Positions 12,401 to 25,900 of a DNA stretch of 64,000 bases are shown here, in pieces. Position numbers and translations under genes: made by a program. The notes beneath the pieces were generated by a model. It made no database searches and was not told where the DNA came from. It saw nothing but the letters and a program-made list of their open reading frames with translations. Source of the stretch: Arion vulgaris. Taxonomy: Eukaryota > Mollusca > Gastropoda > Stylommatophora > Arionidae. Within the stretch, counting starts at the first letter, position 1, and each line of letters begins with the position of its first letter. The stretch spans positions 63,135,774 through 63,199,773 of the forward strand of contig CM036758.1 of the NCBI GenBank assembly GCA_020796225.1. Direction: 5' to 3'.

Positions 12401-13907
12401 CTTCTACGTGCTTAGTCAACCTCTGCAGCGTCGTCCAAAGTCACTGCTCACCGTACCATGAGAAGTTTATTTGATATCTTTTCTCTACATGAAGATGACA
12501 CTGTCTGGCATATACAACTTAACTCTAACTCACTGGCATCTGTTCAGTGTCTGAGACTTAACCATATCAGCATAAATGAGCTGCACCTCATCTGATGACA
12601 TAGTCTCTGTCCATACTTCTCCAGTTGTGTCAGGCATTGTTGTTTGCAGAAGTCTGCATGCTCATTGCCTGCACTCAGCATGTCCTTGTTCATATTGTAA
12701 AGTATAGTACTAATGGGATGATTAGCGAAGCATGAGCGTCATAATAAATTGACATAAGAGTTGTGGTTCAATCCCAGACTCTATGTTCCACACTGAGAAA
12801 TTGACCTCCTACCTCCTGTGAGCCACGTAGCGTAGTTATACTCTTCATGGCTGGTGGTCTGGTTCAACTCCGTGCGGTGAATTTTCCCGATCGAGATGCT
12901 TCTCAGGTCGACCAGCCTCAACTGGGTACCAGACATGCTCTGGGAAAGTAAGGCTGCGGCGTGATGGTGACCACATCACCCATCAGTGCCCGGTCAATAA
13001 AAATACAGGCCTAATGCTGTATTGCCCTATATACCATGAGGTATGAATGGGTTCCTTTACTTTACTTTTACCTCCTGTATACTTGGGTATAGAAATGTAA
13101 AATGACAAGCACATCATACCGTAAGGTCTGCAAAAAATTACAAGACATTTTTTTAATACTTAAATATTCTAACAAATGTTTTAATATCGCAATTCAGTTT
13201 TATTAGCAGTCTTATTGATGTATCTAATATTTGTTGTTTTATTGTACAGCTAAGCAGCTATGGTGGAGAACTGACCTACCGAGTATATTACGAAGTGGAC
13301 AGATTTGATGTTCCAACTAGTGACCCTGATGTTATTATTTCAGTAAGTATCTAAAACTATAAGTGAAAGCATATTTTCTTTCTAATTTTCATTGTTCATT
13401 TGAGGATCATCTTCATCGGACATGTTCATAATTGTTACGCTATCCTACCAAGCATGTATTTCAGTGTGTTTAGGCTAATAACTGTGTTGAATGATGTATC
13501 TACTGGAGTTTCTCTCATAGTTTTCCCGTCTTACCGCACATATTGGTATGCATAAATTGCGTAACCGATATAGAGAATACTCTTTACCTTCTTTGTTGAA
13601 ATCTTCAGAGCGTATGTTTTCTCTTAGAGCGATGATGTAGTCGCTTTATCAATAGAAGACCCATTCTCGATTGCGGCATTGCTCGCTAGTGCATCCGCTT
13701 TCTCATTATATTTCACCCCAGAATGACCTGCGACAAAGAAGAAGGTAAGTGTCTCGATTGTCACATTTTGCATTAATTACATCCACTGTCTTCATACATA
13801 ACCGGTCTTAGTCTTCTGTTTCATGCTGTAATATAACATGATCATGGGCAAAAACTCAGAAGTTGTCAGTTAAACACCGCAATTGACCGTCTGTAAAGAC
13901 GAAAAGG

Positions 13908-13985
<78 letters not shown>

Positions 13986-16900
13986 CTTCTGTAGCTCAGC
14001 GGTAGTGAGCTTGATCACGAACCCAAGCGTACCTGGTTCAAACCCTACGGTGGGCAAGTTTGGAAGCGAATTCGTTTTACGTGGGATTTTTGCAAAGGTA
14101 AAACAGACCTCACCGTTCAGAAAGCAATGGTAAACTACTGAACGTATAAGTGGTACCTAGAAAATCAACGACTCGTTTACTGTGGTCAATGGCTATGTCC
14201 TTTAGGATATGCCACGATTTTCAATATATATATATCATCTTTTACTTTTAAGTGATAATTGTTCATCATTTCACAAACTACTGGTTGCTGAAAATCTCTG
14301 GAAATGCAGTAAGTACACATCATTCTGAAATTGGAATCATGAGGGAGATGAGAATAAAAACTCTGGGAACATGTAAATTGAGCAAAAACAGAATAATGTT
14401 CTTTGACAGTGTAAAAGACTAGAATTGTTTTTGTATTTTGTAAAACTACATACTTTGTTGTTACATGTTTTACCATTGGTAATACTATTGAAATGCCAAA
14501 ATTTAAACTATGTATTTACATGTTTGTATACTTTCTTCAGGGTAATGGTATCACTCTGCAGCATCGATCCCAAACTGAGTTTAGACCAAGGGCTCCAACA
14601 ACTGTCAAAGTGCCTCTAGTGGAGGTAGGAAATTGCTGTTTATTGTTATTAAGGAGATTACTGTTTGATTATAAGAAAGCTTAAACCGATACTAGTAGCT
14701 CAATGACCAGCATAAATTAAATATTTTCAATCATGTGTTGCCAGGGTTCACAAGGAGAGTAAAGAATATTAACACTGCGAACTACAAGGCATGTCGTAAG
14801 AGACGACTGATGTAGTGGCCTAGGGAAGCTATCTTAGTAAATAAAAATCAGATGTGCTGGCTTACTTGTAGGCACATAACTGGCACAATGTAAAATCGCT
14901 CTTAGGCTTGGATCACATACAAATCACAAAGATTGTTTAACAAGTTGTTGAAATGAAGCATTCGAAGAACAAGAAGAAGAATTAAATATTTTGAAAGTTT
15001 TTGCAGCAACAATAGCTACTCAGTGCCCTGTACAAATATATGGAAGTTTATACCAAGGTACAAGCTTTTCAGTTTCCAGGACAAAGGAATTAGTTGTTGG
15101 TTATTGAACTGATGTTCTTCACTTTGGACAGATCCATAGCTGCTCAGTCTCTGAGGAGATGGACCAGGCCTGTTTGCTGTGGGGAGTTTAATGTACAAAA
15201 TACTGTCAGAGATATTAATTGAATGTTCTATCATGTGATGCAGTGCGTATTTTATGACAAATCCTACTCCATGCAGTCTTAGTTCATCTTGAGCTGTTCC
15301 TTGCCAATAGAACGTGTAGTCTTGTTCCATCAGTGATCCATTTTGAGCCAGTCATGTCTCTTGTAATTATGCAATGTCCACTCCAAGACTTGTAAACTCA
15401 TTGTTAATTACTGCAGTTTTCCGTATGTTGTTTATCTGTGTCAGGTCTTCTGACAGGTCAGGACACATTGTTCTTACATCCCAACTAGCTAAGCAAAGGG
15501 CTGGTGCCTTATTGATTTTGTTTTTACTGTTTAGTGCTGTATTTACAGTCCACTTGCCAGGTAATATCTTGAGCTCCAAACACCCATTGAAGCAGGTGAA
15601 CTGTGGTGTGACAACACCTTATTGTCTGGGGGCTGCCCAGGTTGAAGCAGATGGTAGCTGTCCAATGAGATACGATCTCTTCCACCATCGAAAAAAACCT
15701 GTGGTGTCCAATACTCTACGCCAATTGAACTGGACTTATAATACATAAGTATTGTACTCCGTTTTGGTTTGGTCAACAAAGTCAACCATGAAGTGACCTC
15801 TCCATGATGCTTGCCTGGGCATTTTTATGGAGTAGCTAAGTTGCTTTCGCATCAACTACACCTTCTAAACTTTACTGATAGAGTCAAAAGAATGCAAGCA
15901 TGGTGTCTGGTATCAGTTTGGTTGCAGGAGCTGCTGTTAGGGCATCACATGATGTCTGTTCGCCTTATTTCACTATGGATTTTCTGTTTGTGTTTACTTT
16001 TATAGCCTTTGCCTTTCCAGAGGCTCTCACAAGGCAGTGGAGAGTTGGGAGTCTTGTTCTTGGATATCAGGGTAATCAACATAGCGATGGGCCCATATCA
16101 CAAGTCTGGGGTCCAGACATCCTCCAAAATTTTTTGCCAGGTTTACTCCCCATCAGACAAACAAAAAAAGTCACTCAGTGTACGGTGTAAATTTTTAAAC
16201 CACTCAGATTACAGTGTCAATTAACTTATCTGAATACTTCTACCAAGATCATCATCCAATAGAGTGTCCTGAGCAGAACTTTGCCAACTTAACATTCATT
16301 CAGAACTTCTCTCTCTCATAGGTCAGATGTCCCACCTCTGCGGTCGTCATGCTCAAATCATCAGTCACATCCTGAATTTATCTTCTCTGTGGGCTTCCTC
16401 TTCTCCTCTTTGCCATAATACTTCCTTTCATAATTGTCTTCTCCAACTCTTCGTGACTAGATAATAGTCATTATGTGACCAGAAAAATTATATTATTTGG
16501 TAGTTTGTGTCCAAACACTGGGTCATTCAGTGTCCATTTCATTTCATGACAGGTCATCAAAGTCTGAATATCTTGTTTCTACGAGGGCGCATTGAAAAGT
16601 AATGCCTCCAAGTCCATAACTTTGTTAATATACATAAGTTACAAATGAAACATACATTTCAGAAAGCTTGAGATGTCCACTACACAATAGAGTCATTATT
16701 TTTCGATATAGTCACCTCCACGTTCCACACACACATGCCAACGTCGAACTAGTTATTGCATCCCGTCGAAGAAAAAATCTGATGATTTTTCACAAAGCCA
16801 GTACGACATCTGCTGCCACATCCTCGTCAGAAGCATATCTATTTCCCTTGAGATGTTCCTTGAGCTTTGGGAACAGGAAAAAGTCACAAGGTGCCAAATC

Positions 16901-19900
16901 GGGCTATATGGTGGGTGCGCTAAAATGTGTCAAAATTGAGACGCTCTAATGCTGCCGCTGTTTGTCTACTGGTGTGTGGACGAGCATTGTTATGTTGAAG
17001 GCTGCGTGTTTTCCAGGGCAACACTAGCAGTCTTGCCCGTAGTTTCTTCATCGTTTCCACATACCGATCAGAATTGACAGTTTTTCCGCGTTCCAAAAAT
17101 TCTGTGTGGATTACACCTGGCAGTCCCAAAAATGGTCATCAAAACTTTTCCGCTGGCGACAGTTTTGAATTTTTTGGGTGGGTGAGTTTTGTGTCTGTAT
17201 TCCATAGACTGGCGCTTGTTTTCAGGGTCGTAATGATGCACCCATGACTCATCGCCAGTGACAATTCGCAGATAAAGTCATCGCCTTCTCGTTCATATCG
17301 CATCAGGTGTTCCTGACACGCCTGATGTCATCAGATTTTTCTTCAATGGGATGCAACAAACTTGTTCGAGTGACTATGCGATGCTTGTGTGTGGAATCTC
17401 AGTTGAATGTATTTATGTAATTATGTTTCAATATATTAGGTCTCAATCGCGTAAATATATGTCACATGTCATGTTTACTTTTAGATTGTAAAATGATTTA
17501 TATATATTTATTAATGAGTTACATTTTGATTTTAGTCTGCCTGGGAGCGAAGTCGAGACTTTTCTCGGGATGGTCCTATCTCAGAGTATGCTACACGTGA
17601 AGATATTATGCAAGTGCTGGAAAATGTGACCACAATCCTTGTCAGGGCTACATATGACAACAGACAGACTCTTATTAGGTGAGTTGCCCTTGCTTGAGAT
17701 AGTTGTTTTTGTTTAATCACAATATATATGAGACTGCAGTAAAACTATTTGATTGGCAAAACTATTTAATCACAAAGTACTGTAGTTTTACAAATTACAA
17801 AAACAATGACAAAATACAGCAACGTTTGACCAACAAGGCCTTTATCAAGCAAACGAACAACAGAAGTGATATAATAGTTGCATACCACAACAATTGTTTT
17901 TGTTTAAGATTCCATTTTTGTTTCAATGAAACTAAGGCATGAATATAAAGAAATCTAGAAAGAAATTGATATAAGATAAATATTGAAAGAAAACATAATA
18001 GGTTTTTAAAAAAAAAGGTTGGTGGTCTCTGTGGCTAAGTGGTTAAGCCCTTTGCCTTGTGACTCGAAGGTCATGGGTTTGAGTCCGACCCCGCCGTTCT
18101 GTTCATGAGTGCAGTTTTTTCCAGAGACCCTAGGATTGTTGCTGGAGCTACGGAGTTTATGACGCTTTGTGCAATACTCTCGGCAGGTGGCGTGCCATGT
18201 CCGAGAGAGGACAGAGCCGTATGGGTTAAAACCGGTGCAATGAAGTCAATCCTTCGGCTTAAAAACCTTTTTTTTTTTTTATAAAGGTTAGGGACCCCAA
18301 TTTATACCATGTGGTATATAGAGTAATTCGGTGTTAGACCCATATTTTTCATTGACTGTCGGCACACTATGGGTGATGTGGTCAACATCACGCCGTCCAT
18401 CTTTAATTCCCATTGCTTTTTCTGGTACACAATTGAGAATAAGTTAACCAAAGAGCCATTATGGTCAGAGAAAAAAAATTCCACTCCCACGGTAGAAATG
18501 AACCCTGACCACAAACCTAAGAAGCAAATGCACAAACCACTACACTATCGCGACCATCACATTACGTTTTAAAAATGTTTTCAAGATATAATCATGTTGT
18601 ACTGTTCTTACTAGTATTAAATTTCGTCTATGTTTCAATATATAATTCAGGTTAGGCGGTGTCCTCTTGACAACAGGAGTGCCACAGATCACAGGATTAG
18701 GTAGAGCAGTCAATGTTGAAGAATGCACTTGCCCAACTGGATACACTGGTAACTCTTGTGAGGTTAGTCTCATCAAACAATAGACTAAATTCATTTCATA
18801 TTTCCAAAATATTTCAGAAGTTTGGAGTTGGAGCAATAGAAGAAAGAACATTTTCTGTTCACATTAAAAAAGCTATATTAATTTATTCAATGTATTTGTA
18901 AGACGAAGATTAAATTATATCGAACCTGTGTAATTAGCTCTTTATTATATGGCTCAGAAACATGGACAGCATACTCAAGGCACGAGAGAAGACTTAACTC
19001 TTTCCACGCTTTAAGCCGCACACTGAGCGACGGCGGGTCCGTTGCACGCTATTAGCCGCACACTGCGCCATAGAGCTGCTTCCCTTATAAGAAGTCTTTC
19101 TAGTTTTACTTCTACTGTTTTGCTTATACTACTTTTTAACCTTGTTATTCTATTACGTTGTCCAGTTTTCTTCAATTTAGTATATAATAATATATATATG
19201 TTTATTTATTGACGAGTAGTTGGGATCGTTTTTATTTTACCTCCCTTGAATTAACTGCTTAAAAATTTAGGAAATAATTCCGCATGGAAAGAGTTAAACA
19301 TTTTTCACTTTTAATGTCTCCGCAAGATTATGAACATCAGGTGGTATGACAAGATAACTATCTTTGAATTACTGCAACATACAAACTTGCCTCCCATCAT
19401 GGGCATGCTCAACAGTAGAAGACTAAGATGGCTAGGACATGTGAGAAGAATGGACAATAGCTGCATACCACAACAAGTGTTGTTCTGTGAACTTTCGGAA
19501 AGGCAAAGGTACCAAAGCAGCCATTGCTCAAATATAATGATGTCCGCAAAGCCTCAGTGAATAACTTTTCCATCCGTCCCAACAAATGGGAAAAATTAGC
19601 TGATGACCGAGTTATGTGGAAAATGAGATTATGCTAAGGTAGGATCTTTTAAAAAGAGACTTAGGGATGAGCTCAGACTTGTTTCATTTTGCATCTATAA
19701 ATGGATAAAATATTATAGCTGAAAATTGATTTGATGCCTGCATACATTCCTCAGTTTGCATCTTTTTCTTCTTCACCCTTTGCCTCTAGGGAGACATAGG
19801 TCTGCAACCAAGGCTTTCCAAGTTCTCCTATCCAAGGCCATCTTTTCAAAATCTCTCCACTCTCTCCCCAGTTTCTTGCATTACATCTCCAACTCCCATC

Positions 19901-22900
19901 TCCAACTCCCATCTCCAGGTGTTCCGGGTCTTCCCCCACCTCTATTGCCTTGGTGTTCCATTGGAGAGCCTGTCTCATGATGATGTCAGGGAGTGTCCTC
20001 AGTGTGTGTTTTATCCATTGCCACCTTCTGATCCTTATCTCTTGTCCCACATGCCATTGTCCTGCTCTATCCCACAGTTTCCCTGTTTGTGGTTCCGTCA
20101 TTCAGTTTGCATCATCAAATATATAAAATATCATTTGCAGTAAGATGATTGACATCCTTAGACTTGTCTCATTTTGCATCACTAAAAATATTAAATATTA
20201 TTACTGGAAATTGATTTATGCCTTAATACTTGTCTGAATTCAGTAGAATTCATTTTTATACTTTAAACAGTTAACTGTAATTTCCATCTTCCAGTTGTTC
20301 AAATTCAATTTGTTTTCTTCCTTACACATGTCTAACAGGAATGTGCGTCAGGTTTCTACAGAGTGCAACAAGGACAGTTTGGCAGAGAGTGTATTGCTTG
20401 TACCTGTAATGGTCATTCAAATGATTGTGATCCTTTCAGTGGTATCTGCAGGGTAGAGTACATGTTTTTTTAAAATAATTATGATACCTGTACACCTGTT
20501 ATTTAATCCTTGTAATATAACATTATTTTGCAGATAACTTGTCTGCTTCTATTAATTTTGACAGTGTAGTATGCGCCTTCACAAAAAATAACTACATGTG
20601 AAATGTGTTGCCTGCGAAAAGTTACCAACAACACAAGAAAAGACAGAATCATCAGCATAAGAAAAAAAGTTGGCACAAAACCGTGCTTGAATTACATAAA
20701 CAAAGAATGAAGTGGTTTGGCCACTTAATAAGAATGCATCCAAACTCCACAGTATACAGAGTCTTCTACAACAGAACATCGGAAAGAAGGCAAGAGGAAG
20801 ACCACGGAAAAGATGGTTAGATGGCGTTGCAGAATTCTGTGAAAGAGCAAAGATAACAATCACACAAGCCACCAGAACAGCGCAAGAAAAAACAGAAAAC
20901 CACGACACTGGCAATAACCTGGTAGCAGTGTGACGACAAAAGAAGAAAGAAGAAGAAGTATGTTTGTGATACTTTTCTTTCTTTTTTCTTCTTTCTCCAA
21001 TCCTGTTTTGCCTCACAGTGTCAGGATAAGAAGAGATGTCTAGAACAGGCTTTAGTGTGCGCTTCATAAACAGTGTCTGTCATCGACTCTGTTTTCTCTG
21101 ATGTCCACCTTTTGAATGGACTGCCTTTTGCTTTGTACCCATTGCATTGGAGCAACATCACTCTTTGAGGTGCACTGTCTGTTGGTAATCTGCTTATGCT
21201 TATGTGGCCGAACCATTTAATTTGTTGTTTCTTGATGAAGTTCATAACTGATGTTGTACCCACTTTTTCCTGATGTCTTCATTTCTCAGCCGGTCTTTTC
21301 TTGTTACTCCCAGCATTCTGCGCAGACACTTCATCTCTGTCGTGACTAGTTTTCTTCTATCATTTAATGTCGGCATCCAGGTTTGGCACTGGTAGCATAA
21401 TGTGGAGAGAAAGATTGTGTTGAACATTGTTATTTTTGTGTTCATGGTGACATGTCTGCATTTTAAAATTGGTGCCATTTGTCCTATCATTTGATTTGTT
21501 TTGTTGCATCTGTGTTGGATTTTATTAGTTATTCTTCCATTTGCTGGAAAAATGCTCTCTAGGTATGGAAAGTCTTTGACTTGTTTTAATGGCTGATTGT
21601 CGATGGAGATATCTTTTTTTCAAACGATCCATATCGACCGCTTGTTAACCACTCTTTGTGATTTGTATGTGATCCAAGCCTAGAAATGATTGTACGTTGT
21701 GCCAGTTATTTGCCTACAAGTAGGCCAGCACATCTGATTTCTGTGATTCTTTTTGTTTACTAGGGTAGCTTCCCTAGGCCCCTACCTTAGTCGCCTCTTA
21801 CGACATGCCTTGTCGGTCGCAGTGTTAATATTTTTTGCTCTCCTTGTGAGCCGGGCAACACACAGGTGGATGGAGATATTGTTAGTGTTTTCCTCTCTAG
21901 CGAATGTCATTGTTTTTAAAAAAAAAGTTATTTGCATATCCTTTACAGGACTTTGCGAATCAACCCCAGCTTTTATAAAGCTGTTTGTGATTTTTCTAGG
22001 CATTATTACGTTCAGTAGTTTGCCATTGCTTTCTGAACGGGTGGTGCAATCATCCTTTTGTTAAAATCGGCGCGAAACAATTTGCAACCAAACTGTCCAC
22101 AGCATGATTCGAACTCAGAACGTTGAGGTTAATAAACTAAATCACTAACCCATAGGCCATAGACGCTACCCCTAGGCCACAGATGCCACCAAATGTCATT
22201 ACTTCTGTAAAAATTATTACTTATGATAATAATTTGTAATAATCAATGTAAATATCTTCACTAATTTACTTATTGTACCATTTTTGGCACTAGATTTAAA
22301 TCTCACATGAAACCAGAAGAAAATAGTAGTAATTATTACATTCACAGAGCTGCAGAGACAACACTGCTGGTCCATACTGTAATGAATGTGCTGTTGGATA
22401 TGTAGGTGATCCACGTAGTGGTAGACCTGATGCTTGTCAAGCCTGCCCTTGTCCACTTACAACTGCAGAGAATCAGTGAGTATAGATCTGCTTGCTCTTT
22501 TAGCATGTAAAAATAGATAAGAAACTTGAAAATATATAACTAATTATATATAATAATAATAATTCCACTTGTACTGTTATACGTTACATAGAGCCTGCAA
22601 GAAATTTCTCCATACCGCTCTATTCTGGGCAACTTGCTCAATCTCCTCGATGGAACTGAAACTGATATTTCTTGTCTCTCTCATCAAAGTTCGTTTCAGG
22701 GTTTCCATAGGTCAGCCTCTCTTTTTGAACTTTTGCCTCCCACTTCAATACCTGCTTTTTATCATTGGCTGAATGCTCAAGACTAAATGCCCATGTGTTG
22801 CCGGGGCTCACAAGGGGAGCACAGAATAGTAACACTGCGACATACAAGGTATGTCGTAAGAGACGACTGAGGTAGGGGCGTAGGAAAGTGCCCTAGTAAG

Positions 22901-25900
22901 TAAAAAGCATCGCAAAAATTGAATGTGCTGGACTACTTGCAGATGCATAACTGGCACAACTTACAATCGCTCTTAGGCTCAGATCACATACAAATCACAA
23001 TGAGTTGTATAACAAGTGGTCGATATGGAGCGTTCAAAGAAAAAGAAAAATGCCCAAATTGTTGTATACCACTATGATTTCATAACTTAAAAATGAGACA
23101 TTGTCCTGAAAATATGTCTACTTGTTTTTTTCTGCAACAGGTTCAGCCGCACTTGTGTCCTTGATCGAGATGGGGATATCACATGTACAGCCTGTCCTGA
23201 AGGTTACATCGGCAAAAAGTGTGAGAGATGTGCAAGTGGATACAGGGGAAACCCTCTTACACCTGGAGATAGATGCATTCGTGCTGGAGGTGAGCAAGAC
23301 TGGTGATATTAGCCCAACACATCTGTTGTGAATGTCTGTAGCTCAAGCGGTAGTGAGCTTGATCACAAACCCAAGCGTACCTGGTTCAAACCTCACGGTG
23401 GGCAAGTTTGAAAGCAAATTCGTTTCCGTTGGAATTTTACAAAAGTGAGGTAAAATTAGACCTCGCCAATCAGAAAGCAATGACAAACTACTGAACGTAT
23501 AAGTGGTGCCTCAAAAATCAACGACTCGTTCACTGTGGTTGATGGCTATGTCCTATAAAGGATATGCCACAATTTTCAATTTTCATTTCATCTGTTGCAG
23601 TCATTTGTAAAGAAATTGTGCACTCCATGTTTTATTTTAAATTTAACCTTTAGTAGTCATTTCTGGTGGCTTAGGGGATAGTTACTCAGTCTATTAACCC
23701 CGACGTTCTAAGTTCGAATCACGCTGAGGACAGTTTGGTTGCAAAATTGTTTCACGTGGATTTTTACAAAAGGACGATGGCACCACCCGCTCATGCCATG
23801 GCATACTTCTGAACGTAATAATGCCTAAAAAAATCACAAACAGCGTTAAAAAGCTGGGGTTGATTCGCAAAGTCCTGTTGTAAAGGATATGCAATTAATT
23901 TTTTAGTCATTTCTACTGCAATTTACCCTACATTTTAGAGCTTCTGTAACCTAGTGGTTAATACATTTTAAGCTATGGCTCAATTTCCAGTTGGAGTGGA
24001 CATTTTTCTGAGCACAAACAGCTCTCATGTCAACCCAATCTTAGTCGGGTACTTAGAGAAACATTGGAAAGTAAAGAGTGCTGACCTGATGTTGACCACA
24101 TCAATAATGACCACATCAATAATGACCACATCACTTATTACATCGTAAAAAAATATTGTGGCATATCCTTTACAGGATGTAGGCATCAACCACAGTAAAC
24201 AAGTTGTTGATTTTCTATTCATCACTTATACGTTCAGTAGTTTTCCATTGCTTTCTGAATAATGAGGTCTGTTTTTACAATTCGTAAAAATCCCACGGAA
24301 ACAAATTTGCTTCCAAACTGCCTGCCGCAGAGTTTGAACCAGGTAGACTTAGGTTGTGATCTAGCTCACTACCACTTAAGCTACAGATGCCCACACTTAT
24401 TGCATGCTGTTGGTTAAAAAAATATAGTCGTAACACTTTATTCCTCAAGATACCATGGGGTATAAAACAGGTGTCTTCCTATTTTTTTAACACGAAATTG
24501 AATTAAAACATTAAACAATGAACACTTTATTAATATTTATAATTTTGTTCTGATTTATGTTTCCGCATTTCAGAGATTGTGTGTGATGAAAGGGGAAGTC
24601 AGACTAGTCTTCCTGACATTATAACACAGCAGTGTGGATGCAAGGTAACATTATGACATACAATTTTATTTAGTTAAAAACCACTAGCTTCACTGTGCTT
24701 TGGGTAAACCTAGTCATGCATATTTCATCAGTTAGCTATGTGTATCTCTCTTATGCTTTTTAACCAGATTGGGGCAAAGGCCCTCAACCAACTCATGCCA
24801 AGTCTTACTATCTTTAGCTATCTTCTACAGCTCCCTCCAGCTCTTCTGTATATTGTTTATCTATGAATTTTATTCTAAGTATTTTTTTAATGCTCTGATC
24901 TTTTCTACAGTTGTTTTTCACGTATAATTTGGTCTCAGCACCCTTTTTTACCATACAGGTTTCTATCAAGTCCATTTCTAGTTATTTTGTTTGGTTGTTT
25001 CTTGGGAAAGCATCCAATTTATAACCACTGTCTCTCTTTAATTTGTACATTCAATTCAATCAGCTCAAACAGGACAGTGGAAAATGTTGCTTGTCATCTC
25101 TGGAGCACAGAATAAAAATGTATTCATGCAGTGATAGTAACAAACTCATTGAGTATACTTAGAACGGACATTGCAGGTAAACTTTGCATCGATAGTGTAG
25201 ACCGTGTTCAATAGCAATGCTTTAAGAAGATGTCTTTGCTCAATATGTTTAGACATTCTGCTGTGAAACAAATGCGAGAGTGGACTAGTTGGCTGGTAAA
25301 GCGTCCATTATATGACGTTATTGGTTATTGATTACTGAACCGGCATCATAGCACTCCAGACAGACCCATAGGTGCTCAGTCTTCCCCAACAGGTGTCAAA
25401 GGGTATGCATACAGATAGTTCCTGTTGCTGGCTGGTTAAATATTTTCATCTTTCTGCCCCTCAGGCATCCTGTTCTACTTGTACATTGGGTAACTTCCAA
25501 CACCTTAAATCACTGGATCAATTCAACATCTGCTTTAATGTCTGCATCCAACAGGCAGTTGTAAAGAAACCAAAGAACATCTACAAATCCATCCTCAACT
25601 CCCCGACAATCAATGCCTTTTGAAGCAAGCCTGTCCGCTTTCTCATTTGCTGCAAACACCTGGATGCCCAGGACAGTTAATCCACGTAAATCTCCAGAGG
25701 TTTGAAACCTCAATAGATGACACAAACTCATACTGCAACCCGCATTTTGGACCTTCTGAAGCATCAACTAAAGAGTCAGATGTAACAACAGTCTCAGTTA
25801 CCAGAGTTCCAAAGAGCCACTGAAAGGCAGCAGTAATGGCCTCAATCTCTATCCTCATACTGGAAGTAGTTGTCCTGTAAGCTCCACTTTGTTCTGCTAC

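Noticed and set aside
23330..23400. tRNA-gene-like sequences with A- and B-box patterns (also 13983, 18040, 26108, 32795, 56140)
   Set aside because: Each is the head of a repeated SINE with a shared downstream body, and none forms a full cloverleaf with a proper acceptor stem. They are tRNA-derived, not tRNA genes.
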